19,353 nucleotides of DNA from Actinomycetes bacterium. Its GTDB lineage: Bacteria > Actinomycetota > Actinomycetes > Actinomycetales > Microbacteriaceae. The stretch spans positions 1 to 19,353 of the forward strand of contig JAEYVZ010000029.1 of the NCBI GenBank assembly GCA_023431405.1, written 5' to 3'. The number at the start of each line of letters is the position of its first letter. Position 1 is the first letter of the stretch. Shown piece after piece: positions 6,757 to 14,807 of the stretch. Position numbers and translations under genes: made by a program. The notes below the pieces were generated by a model. That model saw only the letters and a program-made list of their open reading frames with translations. It did no database searches and had not been told where the DNA came from.

Positions 6757-8535
6757 ATGGCGACGCCGTCCTCCGCCGGGCGCGCGCCGGCGACCGACGC
6801 CGCCGCCGCTCTCCTGGGCGAGTTCGTCGCCCTCGGGGTCTCGCACATCGTCGTCAGCCCGGGTTCGCGTTCGCAGGCGCTGGCCCTCGTCGCAGCGGAG
6901 CTCGAGGAGCGTGGGGCCGCCCGGCTGCACGTGCGCATCGACGAACGCGTCGCCGGCTTCACGGCGCTCGGCATCGGACGGGAGTCGCGGATGCCGGCGC
7001 TCGTCGTCTGCACCTCCGGCACCGCCGTCGCGAACCTGCTGCCGGCCGCCCTCGAAGCGCATCATGCGGGCGTCCCCCTGATCCTTCTCACAGCCGACCG
7101 GCCTCCGGAGCTGCGCGGGGTGGGCGCGAACCAGACGACGCGCCAGCCCGGCATGTTCAGCCCGAACATGCGCCTCGAAGCCGACCTGCCGGTGCCCGAC
7201 CAGCTCGACGATGACGGCACGACGCCGCAGTCGCTGCTGATGCGCCGCGTCGCCCGCGAGGCGATGGCGGCCTCGCTCGGCACCGGGGCTCGCACGGCCG
7301 GTCCCGTGCATCTCAACGTGCCGCTGCGTGAGCCTCTCGCGGGTGCGCTGCCGTCGTGGTTCGCCGGCGCCGCACGCGACGACGCCCCGGCTGCTCCCGA
7401 CCGCGACGACCCGTCGGGGGCGCTGTACCAGGGTGGCGGTGGCATCGGAGAGGCCGACCAGCCCGCCGAATCGGACGAGCGGCCGTTCGTGCTCGACCGC
7501 GGTCCGCGCACGATCGTCGTCGCCGGGAGCGACGCCGGCCCGGATGCCGAGGAGCTTGCACATCTCGGCGGCTGGCCCCTCGTGGCAGAGGTCGTCAGCG
7601 GCTCGCGTTACGGTCGCCATCTCGTGCACGGCTACCGCGGCATCCTCGCCGACCCGCAGCTCGGCGGCCGTGTCGAACGGGCCGTCGTGTTCGGCCACCC
7701 CACGCTGAGGCGCGAGATCGTGGCGCTGCTGTCGCGCCCCGAGGTGGAGGTGCTCGCCGTGCGCGGCCCGGGCGAGCCGCTCAACCTCAACGGCGAGACC
7801 CGGGCCGTCGACATGCTCTCGGTCGCCTCCGGTGCTGCCGACCGTGACTGGCTCGGGGAGTGGATGCGCGCGTCGCGCGACGCCGTCGTCGACCTCACCC
7901 CGCCCGCCCCGGACATCGACGGGCTGTCGTCGGCCGTTCCGAGCGAGCGACTGGGTGCCATCGCGGCCGAACTCGGCGCCATACGCGCCCGTGTCGACCG
8001 GCAGACCCTCGTCGATGCCGTGTGGCGGGCGAGCTGGCCGCACGACCGGCTCCTCTTCGGCTCGTCACGCCTCGTACGGGTGGCCGACGCCGTGCTCGGG
8101 GGGAAGAAGATCCCCGTGCACGCCAACCGCGGCCTGGCGGGGATCGACGGCACCGTAGCGACGGGCATCGGCGTCGCCCTCGCCAGTCAGGCTCCCGGCG
8201 GCCCGGGCGTCACCCGGGTGCTCCTGGGCGATCTCGCTCTCCTTCATGACGTGGGCGCGCTGCTCCTGCCGCCGGGGGAGGCCCGCCCGCGCGTACAGGT
8301 GATCGTCGGCAACGACGGCGGGGGGACGATCTTCGACGGGCTCGAGGTGGCATCCGTCGCCGGCCCCGAGGCCATGGACCGTGTGCTCTACACGCCGCAG
8401 ACGGTGGCGATCGAGCAGCTCGCCGCCGCCTACGGCTGGGAGTACCGCACGGCGAGCACCCGGTCGGCGCTCGACCAGGCGCTGACATCGCCCGTGAGCG
8501 GTCCGCAGATCGTCGAGGTCTCCCTGGATCGCTGA
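6757..8535 (+). CDS. menD: 2-Succinyl-5-enolpyruvyl-6-hydroxy-3-cyclohexene-1-carboxylate synthase
   Basis: 592 residues from ATG 6757; a start 45 bases upstream would sit inside the preceding gene and adds no conserved sequence. This thiamine diphosphate enzyme joins isochorismate and 2-oxoglutarate. The N-terminal domain has SPGSRSQALAL (34-44), DERVAGFTALGIG (62-74) with the catalytic Glu63, TSGTAVANLLPAALEA and LLTADRPPELR. The C-terminal TPP domain has GTVATGIGVALAS, GDLALLHD and NDGGGTIFDGLE. Length and motif order are typical. It acts right after MenF and is co-transcribed with the PLDc_N gene in front. Confidence 0.96.
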   Translation: MATPSSAGRAPATDAAAALLGEFVALGVSHIVVSPGSRSQALALVAAELEERGAARLHVRIDERVAGFTALGIGRESRMPALVVCTSGTAVANLLPAALEAHHAGVPLILLTADRPPELRGVGANQTTRQPGMFSPNMRLEADLPVPDQLDDDGTTPQSLLMRRVAREAMAASLGTGARTAGPVHLNVPLREPLAGALPSWFAGAARDDAPAAPDRDDPSGALYQGGGGIGEADQPAESDERPFVLDRGPRTIVVAGSDAGPDAEELAHLGGWPLVAEVVSGSRYGRHLVHGYRGILADPQLGGRVERAVVFGHPTLRREIVALLSRPEVEVLAVRGPGEPLNLNGETRAVDMLSVASGAADRDWLGEWMRASRDAVVDLTPPAPDIDGLSSAVPSERLGAIAAELGAIRARVDRQTLVDAVWRASWPHDRLLFGSSRLVRVADAVLGGKKIPVHANRGLAGIDGTVATGIGVALASQAPGGPGVTRVLLGDLALLHDVGALLLPPGEARPRVQVIVGNDGGGTIFDGLEVASVAGPEAMDRVLYTPQTVAIEQLAAAYGWEYRTASTRSALDQALTSPVSGPQIVEVSLDR

Positions 8536-8571
8536 GCGCGCACGAGCCTCGCGGCGGGAGGGTGGCTCGGC

Positions 8572-8577
8572 CATGAT
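8572..8577 (+). promoter_or_regulatory. -10-like box (CATGAT) for ppk2
   Basis: CATGAT, one mismatch from TATGAT, lies six bases before ATG 8584. It is weaker than the other boxes in the window but has the same spacing. Confidence 0.35.
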
Positions 8578-8583
8578 GTGTGC

Positions 8584-9447
8584 ATGACAGCGAAGAGCCA
8601 GCACAACTGGACCGATGACCCGACGACGCTCCTCCGCGTCACCGAGGGCTTCCGGCTGAGCGATGTCGACCCCGACGCGACCCCCGGTTACGACGGCGAC
8701 AAGAAGCACGCTCAGGAAGACCTCGACAGCGGCGCGCAGCAGTTCGACGAGCTGCAGGAGCGACTTTTCGCGCAGAGCCGCGAGGACGACTCCGCTCCGG
8801 CGCTCCTGCTTGTGCTCCAGGCCATGGACTCGGCGGGCAAGGGCGGCATCGTGCGTCATGTGATCGGGGCGACCGACCCGCAGGGCGTGCACTTGAAGGC
8901 CTTCAAGAAGCCGACCGACGAAGAGCTCGCGCACGACTTCCTGTGGCGCATCGAGAAAGAGGTGCCCAAGGCGGGCTACATCGGCGTCTTCGACCGGTCG
9001 CATTACGAAGACGTGCTCATCGGCAAGGTGCGGGAGCTGGCGCCGGCCGACGAGATCGAGCGTCGCTACGCCGCGATCAACGACTTCGAGAAGCGGGTGA
9101 CGGATGCCGGGGTGCGCATCGTCAAGGTGATGCTGCACATCTCGCCCGACGAGCAGAAGTCGCGGTTGATGCAACGCCTCGACCGGCCGGACAAGCACTG
9201 GAAGTACAACCCGGGTGATGTCGATGAGCGTCAGCTCTGGCCCGCCTACATGGATGCCTATCAGATCGTGTTCGACCGGACCTCGACGGAGGTGGCCCCC
9301 TGGCACGTGGTGCCGGCGAACGCCAAATGGTACGCGCGTCTGGCGGTGCAGGCGCTGCTGCTCGACGCGCTCGAGACGATAGACCCGCAGTGGCCGGCGG
9401 CGACGTTCGACGTCGAGGCGGAGAAGGCGCGGCTCGCGGCCACCTGA
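8584..9447 (+). CDS. ppk2: Polyphosphate kinase 2 family phosphotransferase
   Basis: 287 residues from ATG 8584; GTG 8578 is in frame two codons earlier, but ATG fits the -10 spacing better. PPK2 enzymes move phosphate between polyphosphate and nucleotides. The Walker A loop with the catalytic Asp is AMDSAGKGG (80-88), the Walker B and base-binding region is FDRSHYEDVL (137-146), and the lid has HWKYNPGD. Length and sequence fit the single-domain PPK2 forms; whether AMP, ADP or GDP is the acceptor cannot be told by eye. It sits between menD and menF and converges on menF with 26 bases between. No link to menaquinone synthesis is evident. Confidence 0.93.
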   Translation: MTAKSQHNWTDDPTTLLRVTEGFRLSDVDPDATPGYDGDKKHAQEDLDSGAQQFDELQERLFAQSREDDSAPALLLVLQAMDSAGKGGIVRHVIGATDPQGVHLKAFKKPTDEELAHDFLWRIEKEVPKAGYIGVFDRSHYEDVLIGKVRELAPADEIERRYAAINDFEKRVTDAGVRIVKVMLHISPDEQKSRLMQRLDRPDKHWKYNPGDVDERQLWPAYMDAYQIVFDRTSTEVAPWHVVPANAKWYARLAVQALLLDALETIDPQWPAATFDVEAEKARLAAT

Positions 9448-9473
9448 CCGGAGATCGCGAGCGCCGCGCGACG

Positions 9474-10763
9474 TCAGGCGAGGGCGTCGACGATCGGCCG
9501 GAACTTCACGCGGGTCTCGAGCATCTCCGCTTCCGGGTCGCTGCCCGCGACGATCCCCGCCCCGGCGTAGGCGCGGAGGGCCACGGGGTTCGCGGTATCG
9601 CCGCCATCAGCACCGGTTCCCGGCTCCTCCAGGTCGAACTGGGCGCAGCGCAACGCGATCGCCCACTCGCCGTCGCCGTTCGCGTCGATCCAGCCCACCG
9701 GTCCCGCGTAGCGACCGCGGTCGAACGGCTCCAGGCGCCGGATCGTCTCCATCGCGGCAGGGGTGGGGGTGCCGGCCACGGCGGCGGTCGGATGCAGCGC
9801 ACCCACCAGGTCGAGCGCCGAGGCGCCGCTGTCGAGAGCGCCCTCCACGTCGGTGGCCAGGTGCCACACGTTGGGGAGCTTCAGCATGAAGGGCTGTTCG
9901 CCGGAGACGAGAGCGCTCGTGTGCGGTCGCAGCGCTGTGAGCACGCTCTGCACGGCGAACTGGTGCTCGTCGAGGTCTTTGCTGCTTGTCGCGAGACTCA
10001 CCGATGCGGCCGTGTCGGCGTCGGCATCCGCGCCGCGCGCGATCGTGCCTGCCAGCACCCGCGCGGTCACGGTGCCACCCGACACGGTCACGAGGGTCTC
10101 CGGGCTCGCGCCGATGAGCCCGTCGACCGCGAAGGTCCACGTGTCGGGGTACGAGGTCGCGAGAGCCCGGACGAGGCGGCGGAGATCGGAAGCGGCGGGC
10201 ACGGAGCCGGCGAGGTCGCGCGCGAGCACGACCTTCGCGACGTCGCCGACGGCGATCGCATCGAGAGCGGCGCGCACCGCATCCTGATACCCGTCGGGCG
10301 TCAGGGCTCCCGGGCCGAGCGTGGCCGACCAGTGCGGCCCGTACGGTTCGGGCTGCGGCAGCCCGTCGTCGAACGGCGAGGGGTCCGCCTCGATGCGGGT
10401 GATCCACGCGCGGCTGCCGCGGCGGCCCAGCACGATCCGCGGCACGTGGAAGACGGCGTCACTCGCCGAGCGGCTGTCGAAGGGCAGGGCGCCGAAGGCC
10501 ACGAGGCCGGTGCCGGGCATGCCGACCGGGTCGTCGATGCGCGCCTGCGCGCCGACGTCTCGCCACCAGGCCGAGGCCTCAGCGCCGGTCAGCGCCGGAC
10601 GGCGGAAGGTGAGCGCGCTCCCACCGGTGCCGACCAGGATGTCTCCTCGTCGCGTCCAGACGGTCGGGTCGGCGGGATCCGCATACTCGAGAAGGTCTTC
10701 GATGGCGTCGATCTCGCGGGTCACCGCGTGCAGCCGGGGGCTGCGGGAAGGTGCGGAACTCAC
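9474..10763 (-). CDS. menF: Isochorismate synthase
   Basis: 429 residues, chorismate-binding family. It converts chorismate to isochorismate, the entry step to menaquinone. AKVVLARD holds Lys177 in the position of the water-activating Lys of isochorismate synthases. GASPETLV (218-225), ARVLAGTIARG, DEHQFAV and GTPTPAAMETI are the usual Mg2+ and chorismate binding blocks. Family members also make salicylate or anthranilate; the call as isochorismate synthase rests on the men context together with the motif set. The GTG start has TAGGCT seven bases upstream. It is the only men gene here on the minus strand. Confidence 0.92.
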   Translation of the reverse strand: MSSAPSRSPRLHAVTREIDAIEDLLEYADPADPTVWTRRGDILVGTGGSALTFRRPALTGAEASAWWRDVGAQARIDDPVGMPGTGLVAFGALPFDSRSASDAVFHVPRIVLGRRGSRAWITRIEADPSPFDDGLPQPEPYGPHWSATLGPGALTPDGYQDAVRAALDAIAVGDVAKVVLARDLAGSVPAASDLRRLVRALATSYPDTWTFAVDGLIGASPETLVTVSGGTVTARVLAGTIARGADADADTAASVSLATSSKDLDEHQFAVQSVLTALRPHTSALVSGEQPFMLKLPNVWHLATDVEGALDSGASALDLVGALHPTAAVAGTPTPAAMETIRRLEPFDRGRYAGPVGWIDANGDGEWAIALRCAQFDLEEPGTGADGGDTANPVALRAYAGAGIVAGSDPEAEMLETRVKFRPIVDALA

Positions 10764-10770
10764 ACCCTCC

Positions 10771-10776
10771 AGCCTA
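10771..10776 (-). promoter_or_regulatory. -10 box (TAGGCT) for menF
   Basis: TAGGCT on the minus strand lies seven bases before GTG 10763. The 60 bp between this box's gene and the DUF402 gene thus hold two divergent leaderless promoters. Confidence 0.55.
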
Positions 10777-10823
10777 ATCCCGGCTGCGCGGCCTCGCCCC
10801 TGCGCCCGGGTCCGCGGGAAGCC

Positions 10824-10829
10824 TAGACT
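10824..10829 (+). promoter_or_regulatory. -10 box (TAGACT) for DUF402 gene
   Basis: TAGACT lies six bases before GTG 10836. Confidence 0.6.
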
Positions 10830-10835
10830 CCGAGC

Positions 10836-11420
10836 GTGACGAGTCCGACGGAGAGCACACGACCCGCGCCCGGAACGCGCCTCGCGTTCCGCTGGCGCAA
10901 GTGGGACGGTTCACCGCACTGGGTGCACGAATGCGTCTTCCTCGGCAGCGACCGCTGGGGCGATTGGGTCGGCCAGCGGGCGGGATGGGTGAGCGCGCGT
11001 CCCGGACGGCGGATGCGGGCCCCCGGCGACAGCGTGACCCTCCTGCCTCCGAGCGGCGAGTACGCGAGCACCTTCAACACGGCTCATCCGAGCGTGCAGA
11101 TCTACATCGACGTCGCGTGGGACGTCGGCTGGGATCCGGCGACGGGCGACCCGGTGGGGATCGACATGGACCTCGACGTCGTCAAGACGCGCGATGCGCG
11201 CGGTGTGTGGATCGACGATGTCGACGAGTGGGACGAGCACCGCGTGGCTCTCGGCTACCCCCTCGAGCTCGTCGATCGACTCGAACGGGTCGCCGCCGAC
11301 CTGGAACAGCAGGTGAGGTCGGAGGCCGCCCCCTACGACGGCCCGACCGCCGCCGGGTGGCTCGCGCGATTGAGCGCTCTCGGGCTGGCGGAGGGGCCTC
11401 CCGGCGAGCCCACGCCGTAG
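10836..11420 (+). CDS. DUF402 family protein
   Basis: 194 residues. The core VQIYIDVAWD (87-96), followed by GIDMDLDVV (108-116) and VWIDDVDEWDEH (124-135), is the acidic metal-binding pattern of the DUF402 family. Characterised members are nucleoside di/triphosphatases and the FomD-type nucleotidyl-phosphonate hydrolases. The N-terminal half has several Trp and the RWRKWDGSPHW segment typical of the actinobacterial branch. A cytoplasmic phosphohydrolase is likely; the substrate is unknown. The gene has its own leaderless promoter, and its TAG stop forms the start of the menG -10 box, so the two may be partly coupled in transcription. Confidence 0.85.
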   Translation: MTSPTESTRPAPGTRLAFRWRKWDGSPHWVHECVFLGSDRWGDWVGQRAGWVSARPGRRMRAPGDSVTLLPPSGEYASTFNTAHPSVQIYIDVAWDVGWDPATGDPVGIDMDLDVVKTRDARGVWIDDVDEWDEHRVALGYPLELVDRLERVAADLEQQVRSEAAPYDGPTAAGWLARLSALGLAEGPPGEPTP

Positions 11421-11423
11421 GAT
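11418..11423 (+). promoter_or_regulatory. -10 box (TAGGAT) for menG, overlapping the DUF402 stop codon
   Basis: TAGGAT begins with the TAG stop of the DUF402 gene and ends six bases before GTG 11430. Confidence 0.6.
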
Positions 11424-11429
11424 CGAACG

Positions 11430-12215
11430 GTGAGTGAGCTGCCGCAGCATCCGGATCGTGACGATCGCCCGTCTGGCGCCCAGCCCGCTTCTGCCGGCAG
11501 CGCCGACAAGCGCGCCGACCTCGAGAAGGATCCGGCTCAGGTCAGCGGCATGTTCGACGAGGTCGCACCCGCCTACGACCGCAGCAACACGATCCTGAGC
11601 CTCGGCAACGATCGGCTGTGGCGCATCGCCACGACGCGCGCGGTGGCACCGAAGGCAGGTCAGCGCATCCTCGATCTCGCCGCGGGAACGGCGGCGAGCT
11701 CCGTCTCCCTCGCCCGAAGCGGCGCCGAGGTCGTCGCCGCCGACTTCTCGCCCGGCATGCTCGCCGAGGGGCGTCGCCGGCACGGGCACATCCCGAACCT
11801 GTCGTTCGTCGAGGCGGATGCCATGAACCTGCCGTTCGACGATGGCGAGTTCGACACCGTGACCATCTCGTTCGGGCTGCGCAACGTGAAAGACCCGCGT
11901 CGCGCGCTCGAGGAGATGCGCCGGGTCACCGCGCCGGGAGGAAAGCTCGTGGTGTGCGAGTTCTCGCAGCCGCCGGCGAAGGCGTTCGCGGGGCTCTACC
12001 GCTTCTACAACGACCGGGTGCTGCCGACGGTCGCCCGCGCCGTCAGCTCGAACGCCGATGCGTACGACTACCTCAACGAGTCGATCCGCGATTGGCCCGA
12101 CCAGGCCGCGCTCGCGCAGGTCATCCGGGATGCCGGCTGGCGCGACGTCGCCTACCGCAACCTCTCGTTCGGCATCGTCGCGCTCCACCGTGCGTTCGCG
12201 CCGCACCCTTCCTGA
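11430..12215 (+). CDS. menG: Demethylmenaquinone methyltransferase
   Basis: 261 residues, UbiE/MenG family, class I SAM methyltransferase. It methylates demethylmenaquinone to menaquinone, the last core step. Motif I is LDLAAGTAASS (81-91), with GTA rather than GTG as in mycobacterial forms. Other blocks are MFDEVAPAYDRSN (41-53), ADFSPGML, the family motif ISFGLRN near 146, and the C-terminal NLSFGIVALHRAF. The first 35 residues are a polar extension absent from the E. coli protein. The GTG start is fixed by the -10 box six bases upstream. The polyprenyl synthase follows 84 bases later under its own promoter. Confidence 0.95.
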   Translation: MSELPQHPDRDDRPSGAQPASAGSADKRADLEKDPAQVSGMFDEVAPAYDRSNTILSLGNDRLWRIATTRAVAPKAGQRILDLAAGTAASSVSLARSGAEVVAADFSPGMLAEGRRRHGHIPNLSFVEADAMNLPFDDGEFDTVTISFGLRNVKDPRRALEEMRRVTAPGGKLVVCEFSQPPAKAFAGLYRFYNDRVLPTVARAVSSNADAYDYLNESIRDWPDQAALAQVIRDAGWRDVAYRNLSFGIVALHRAFAPHPS

Positions 12216-12287
12216 GCGCGCGGTGGGAGATGCCGTCTGCGAGGCGCCGACGGCGGTGACGGCGAACCGGGGGCGACGCGGCCCCGG

Positions 12288-12293
12288 TAGGCT
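12288..12293 (+). promoter_or_regulatory. -10 box (TAGGCT) for polyprenyl synthase gene
   Basis: TAGGCT lies six bases before GTG 12300. Confidence 0.6.
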
Positions 12294-12299
12294 GGAGGG

Positions 12300-13361
12300 G
12301 TGACTCCGAGCCCCTCCGTGCCCGGCTCGCATCTGACGAGCAACCTCGGCCTGACCGAGCGGATCTTCGTGGGCCCCAAGATGCGCCGTCTGGCCGCGAC
12401 GGTCGAAGACGGTCTCACGACGGTCGAGCAGAAGCTGGCCGCCGAACTTCACGTGGGCGACGCGCTGGCCGACGTCACGAGCCGCTACCTGTACGAGGCG
12501 GGCGGCAAGCGTCTGCGACCGATGCTCGCGCTGCTGACCGCTCAGCTCGGTCGTGGTGCCACCGACGACGTCATCGCGGGGGCGACCGCGCTCGAGATGA
12601 CGCACCTCGGGTCGCTCTATCACGACGACGTCATGGACGGTGCCGACGTGCGCCGCGGCGTTCCGAGCGCGCATGCCGTCTGGGGCAACAACGTCGCGAT
12701 CCTCACCGGCGACCTCCTGTTCTCCCGCGCGAGCCAGCTCATGGCCAAGGTGGGGGAGCGCGCCATCCGGCTGCAGGCCGACACCTTCGAGCGCCTCGTG
12801 CTCGGTCAGATGCACGAGACCGTGGGGGTGCAGGCCGGCGACGACCCGGTCGAGTTCTACCTTCAGGTGCTGGCCGACAAGACGGGTTCGCTCATCGCGG
12901 CCGCCGGGCAGGTCGGCATCCTCTTCTCCGACGCGCCCCCCGAGTACGAGCAGCCGATGCTCGAGTTCGGCGAGCGTGTGGGCATCGCCTTCCAGCTGCT
13001 CGATGATGTGATCGACCTGTCGGCGGATGCCGATGAGACCGGCAAGGTTCCGGGCACCGACCTTCGCGCCGGCGTTCCGACGATGCCGTATCTGCTGCTC
13101 GGACGCAGCGGCGATCCGGCCTCGAAGGCGCTCAAGTCGACGATCGACGACGGCGTCGCGCGCATCGCCGACGGCGCCGATCCTGCGCTGCTCGACGCCG
13201 ACCTCGCTCGCCTTCGCGAACACCCGGCGACCGATGCCACGCGCTCCCTCGCGACCCAGTGGTCGCAGAGCGCTGTCGCGGCCCTTGCGCCGCTTCCGGC
13301 CGGCCCCGTGCGTGAGGCGCTCACCCGCTTCGCGCAGGTGATGGTCGACCGCTCCAGCTGA
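12300..13361 (+). CDS. Long-chain trans-polyprenyl diphosphate synthase
   Basis: 353 residues. It condenses isopentenyl diphosphate units in trans onto an allylic starter to make the menaquinone side chain used by MenA. The first Asp-rich motif is DDVMD (109-113) within SLYHDDVMDGADVRRG. The second is LLDDVID (233-239) with DETGK following. GGKRLRP (68-74) binds the diphosphate. Small residues stand just before the first motif (LGSLYHDD), which fits a long product, but chain length cannot be set from sequence alone. The position after menG matches the place of grcC1 in Mycobacterium. The GTG start is set by the -10 box. E. coli IspB, HepT and GrcC are the nearest named relatives. Confidence 0.93.
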   Translation: MTPSPSVPGSHLTSNLGLTERIFVGPKMRRLAATVEDGLTTVEQKLAAELHVGDALADVTSRYLYEAGGKRLRPMLALLTAQLGRGATDDVIAGATALEMTHLGSLYHDDVMDGADVRRGVPSAHAVWGNNVAILTGDLLFSRASQLMAKVGERAIRLQADTFERLVLGQMHETVGVQAGDDPVEFYLQVLADKTGSLIAAAGQVGILFSDAPPEYEQPMLEFGERVGIAFQLLDDVIDLSADADETGKVPGTDLRAGVPTMPYLLLGRSGDPASKALKSTIDDGVARIADGADPALLDADLARLREHPATDATRSLATQWSQSAVAALAPLPAGPVREALTRFAQVMVDRSS

Positions 13362-13417
13362 TCGCCCGGCGGATGCGGGCCCGGCCCGTTCCGCCTGCTC
13401 TACGACCGGGTCGCCCC

Positions 13418-13425
13418 GGAAAGGA
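13418..13425 (+). promoter_or_regulatory. Strong ribosome binding site for the FprA-type gene
   Basis: GGAAAGGA lies six bases before ATG 13432. It stands out because most genes in this window lack a usable site and appear leaderless; this gene evidently has a 5' leader. Confidence 0.65.
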
Positions 13426-13431
13426 ACACCA

Positions 13432-14805
13432 ATGACCAAGCTCAGGCTGGCCATCGTCGGCGCAGGACCCGCGGGCATCTACGCGGCCGACATCCTGCTG
13501 AAGGCGGAGCGCAAGTTCGACGTGTCGATCGACCTGTTCGACCAGCTCCCGGCCCCGTACGGCCTCGTGCGCTACGGCGTGGCTCCCGACCACCCGCGCA
13601 TCAAGGGGATCATCACGGCGCTGCGCGACGTGCTCGACCGCGGAGACATCCGCATCTTCGGCAACGTGCGCTTCGGTGAAGACCTCACCCTCGACGACCT
13701 GAAGCGCCACTATCACGCCGTGATCTTCGCGACGGGGGCGATCCGTGACGCCGACCTCGACATCCCGGGCGTCGACGCGGTCGGGTCGTTCGGCGCGGCC
13801 GACTTCGTCAGCTGGTACGACGGTCACCCCGACTTCCCGCGCGAGTGGCCGCTCGACGCATCGTCGGTCGCGGTGATCGGCAACGGCAACGTCGCGCTCG
13901 ATGTGGCGCGTGTGCTCGCGAAGCACCCGGAAGACCTGCTCGTCACCGAGATCCCCGCCAACGTGCAGCAGGGGCTCGAAGCGTCGCAGGTGACTGACGT
14001 GCACGTGTTCGGCCGCCGCGGACCGGCGCAGGTGAAGTTCACCCCGCTCGAGCTGCGTGAGCTCGGTGAGCTCCGCGACGTCGACATGGTGGTCTACGAC
14101 GAGGACTTCGACTACGACGACGCGAGCCGGGCGGCGATCGCGAGCAACAAGCAGGTGATGGTCATCGACCGCGTGCTGCAGTCGTGGCGCCAGCGCCCGA
14201 GCGTCAACAACGCGGGCGGTGAGGCGAGCCGTCGTCTGCACCTGCACTTCTACGCCAAGCCGGTGGAGATCAAGACCGACGAGACCGGCCGGGTCGCCGC
14301 GATCGTCTACGAGCGCACGCGCCCCGACGGTCAGGGCGGCGTCGAGGGCACCGGCGAGATGCGCGAGGTTCCGGTGCAGCAGGTGTACCGGGCGGTCGGC
14401 TACTTCGGGTCGCCGCTGCCGGGCGTGCCGTTCGACAAGCGCCACGGCGTCATCCCGAACCACGAGGGGCAGGTGCTCCACAAGGACTCCAACGAGCGCG
14501 TTCCCGGCGTCTACGCGACCGGGTGGATCAAGCGGGGGCCTGTGGGCCTCATCGGGCACACGAAGTCGGATGCCATGGAGACGATCCGTCACCTCATCAA
14601 CGACCAGGGCTCGTGGTGGACGCCGGAAGATCCCTCCGACGAGGCGATTCCGGCTCTGCTGGCCGAGCGCGGCGTGCTCTGGACCGACCTCGACGGCTGG
14701 CACCGCCTCGATGAGCACGAGATCGCGCTCGGGGCGCCGCACGAGCGTGCGCGCATCAAGGTCGTCGACCGTGACGAGATGGTGACGGTCTCGCGCGGCG
14801 AGTGA
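13432..14805 (+). CDS. FprA-type ferredoxin/NADP+ oxidoreductase
   Basis: 457 residues, adrenodoxin reductase-like flavoprotein, the same type as M. tuberculosis FprA. It moves electrons between NADPH and ferredoxin through FAD. VGAGPAGIYAAD (9-20) is the FAD fold. PAPYGLVRYGVAPDHP follows, as in all family members. VIGNGNVALDVARVL (about 148-162) is the NADP(H) fold, then GRRGPAQVKFTPLELREL. The C-terminal half has YRAVGYFG and YATGWIKRGPVGLIGHTKSDA, the second FAD-contact block. No N-terminal ferredoxin domain is fused here. It has a clear ribosome binding site, and the hydrolase gene starts at its stop codon, so it leads a three-gene unit. Confidence 0.93.
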   Translation: MTKLRLAIVGAGPAGIYAADILLKAERKFDVSIDLFDQLPAPYGLVRYGVAPDHPRIKGIITALRDVLDRGDIRIFGNVRFGEDLTLDDLKRHYHAVIFATGAIRDADLDIPGVDAVGSFGAADFVSWYDGHPDFPREWPLDASSVAVIGNGNVALDVARVLAKHPEDLLVTEIPANVQQGLEASQVTDVHVFGRRGPAQVKFTPLELRELGELRDVDMVVYDEDFDYDDASRAAIASNKQVMVIDRVLQSWRQRPSVNNAGGEASRRLHLHFYAKPVEIKTDETGRVAAIVYERTRPDGQGGVEGTGEMREVPVQQVYRAVGYFGSPLPGVPFDKRHGVIPNHEGQVLHKDSNERVPGVYATGWIKRGPVGLIGHTKSDAMETIRHLINDQGSWWTPEDPSDEAIPALLAERGVLWTDLDGWHRLDEHEIALGAPHERARIKVVDRDEMVTVSRGE

Positions 14806-14807
14806 CC

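Noticed and set aside
9448..9473. Terminator between convergent ppk2 and menF
   Set aside because: Only 26 bases, with no stem long enough and no T tract.
10911..13478. 855-codon minus-strand frame across three genes
   Set aside because: It runs opposite the DUF402, menG and polyprenyl synthase genes, each of which has full family motifs; its own sequence shows no domain.
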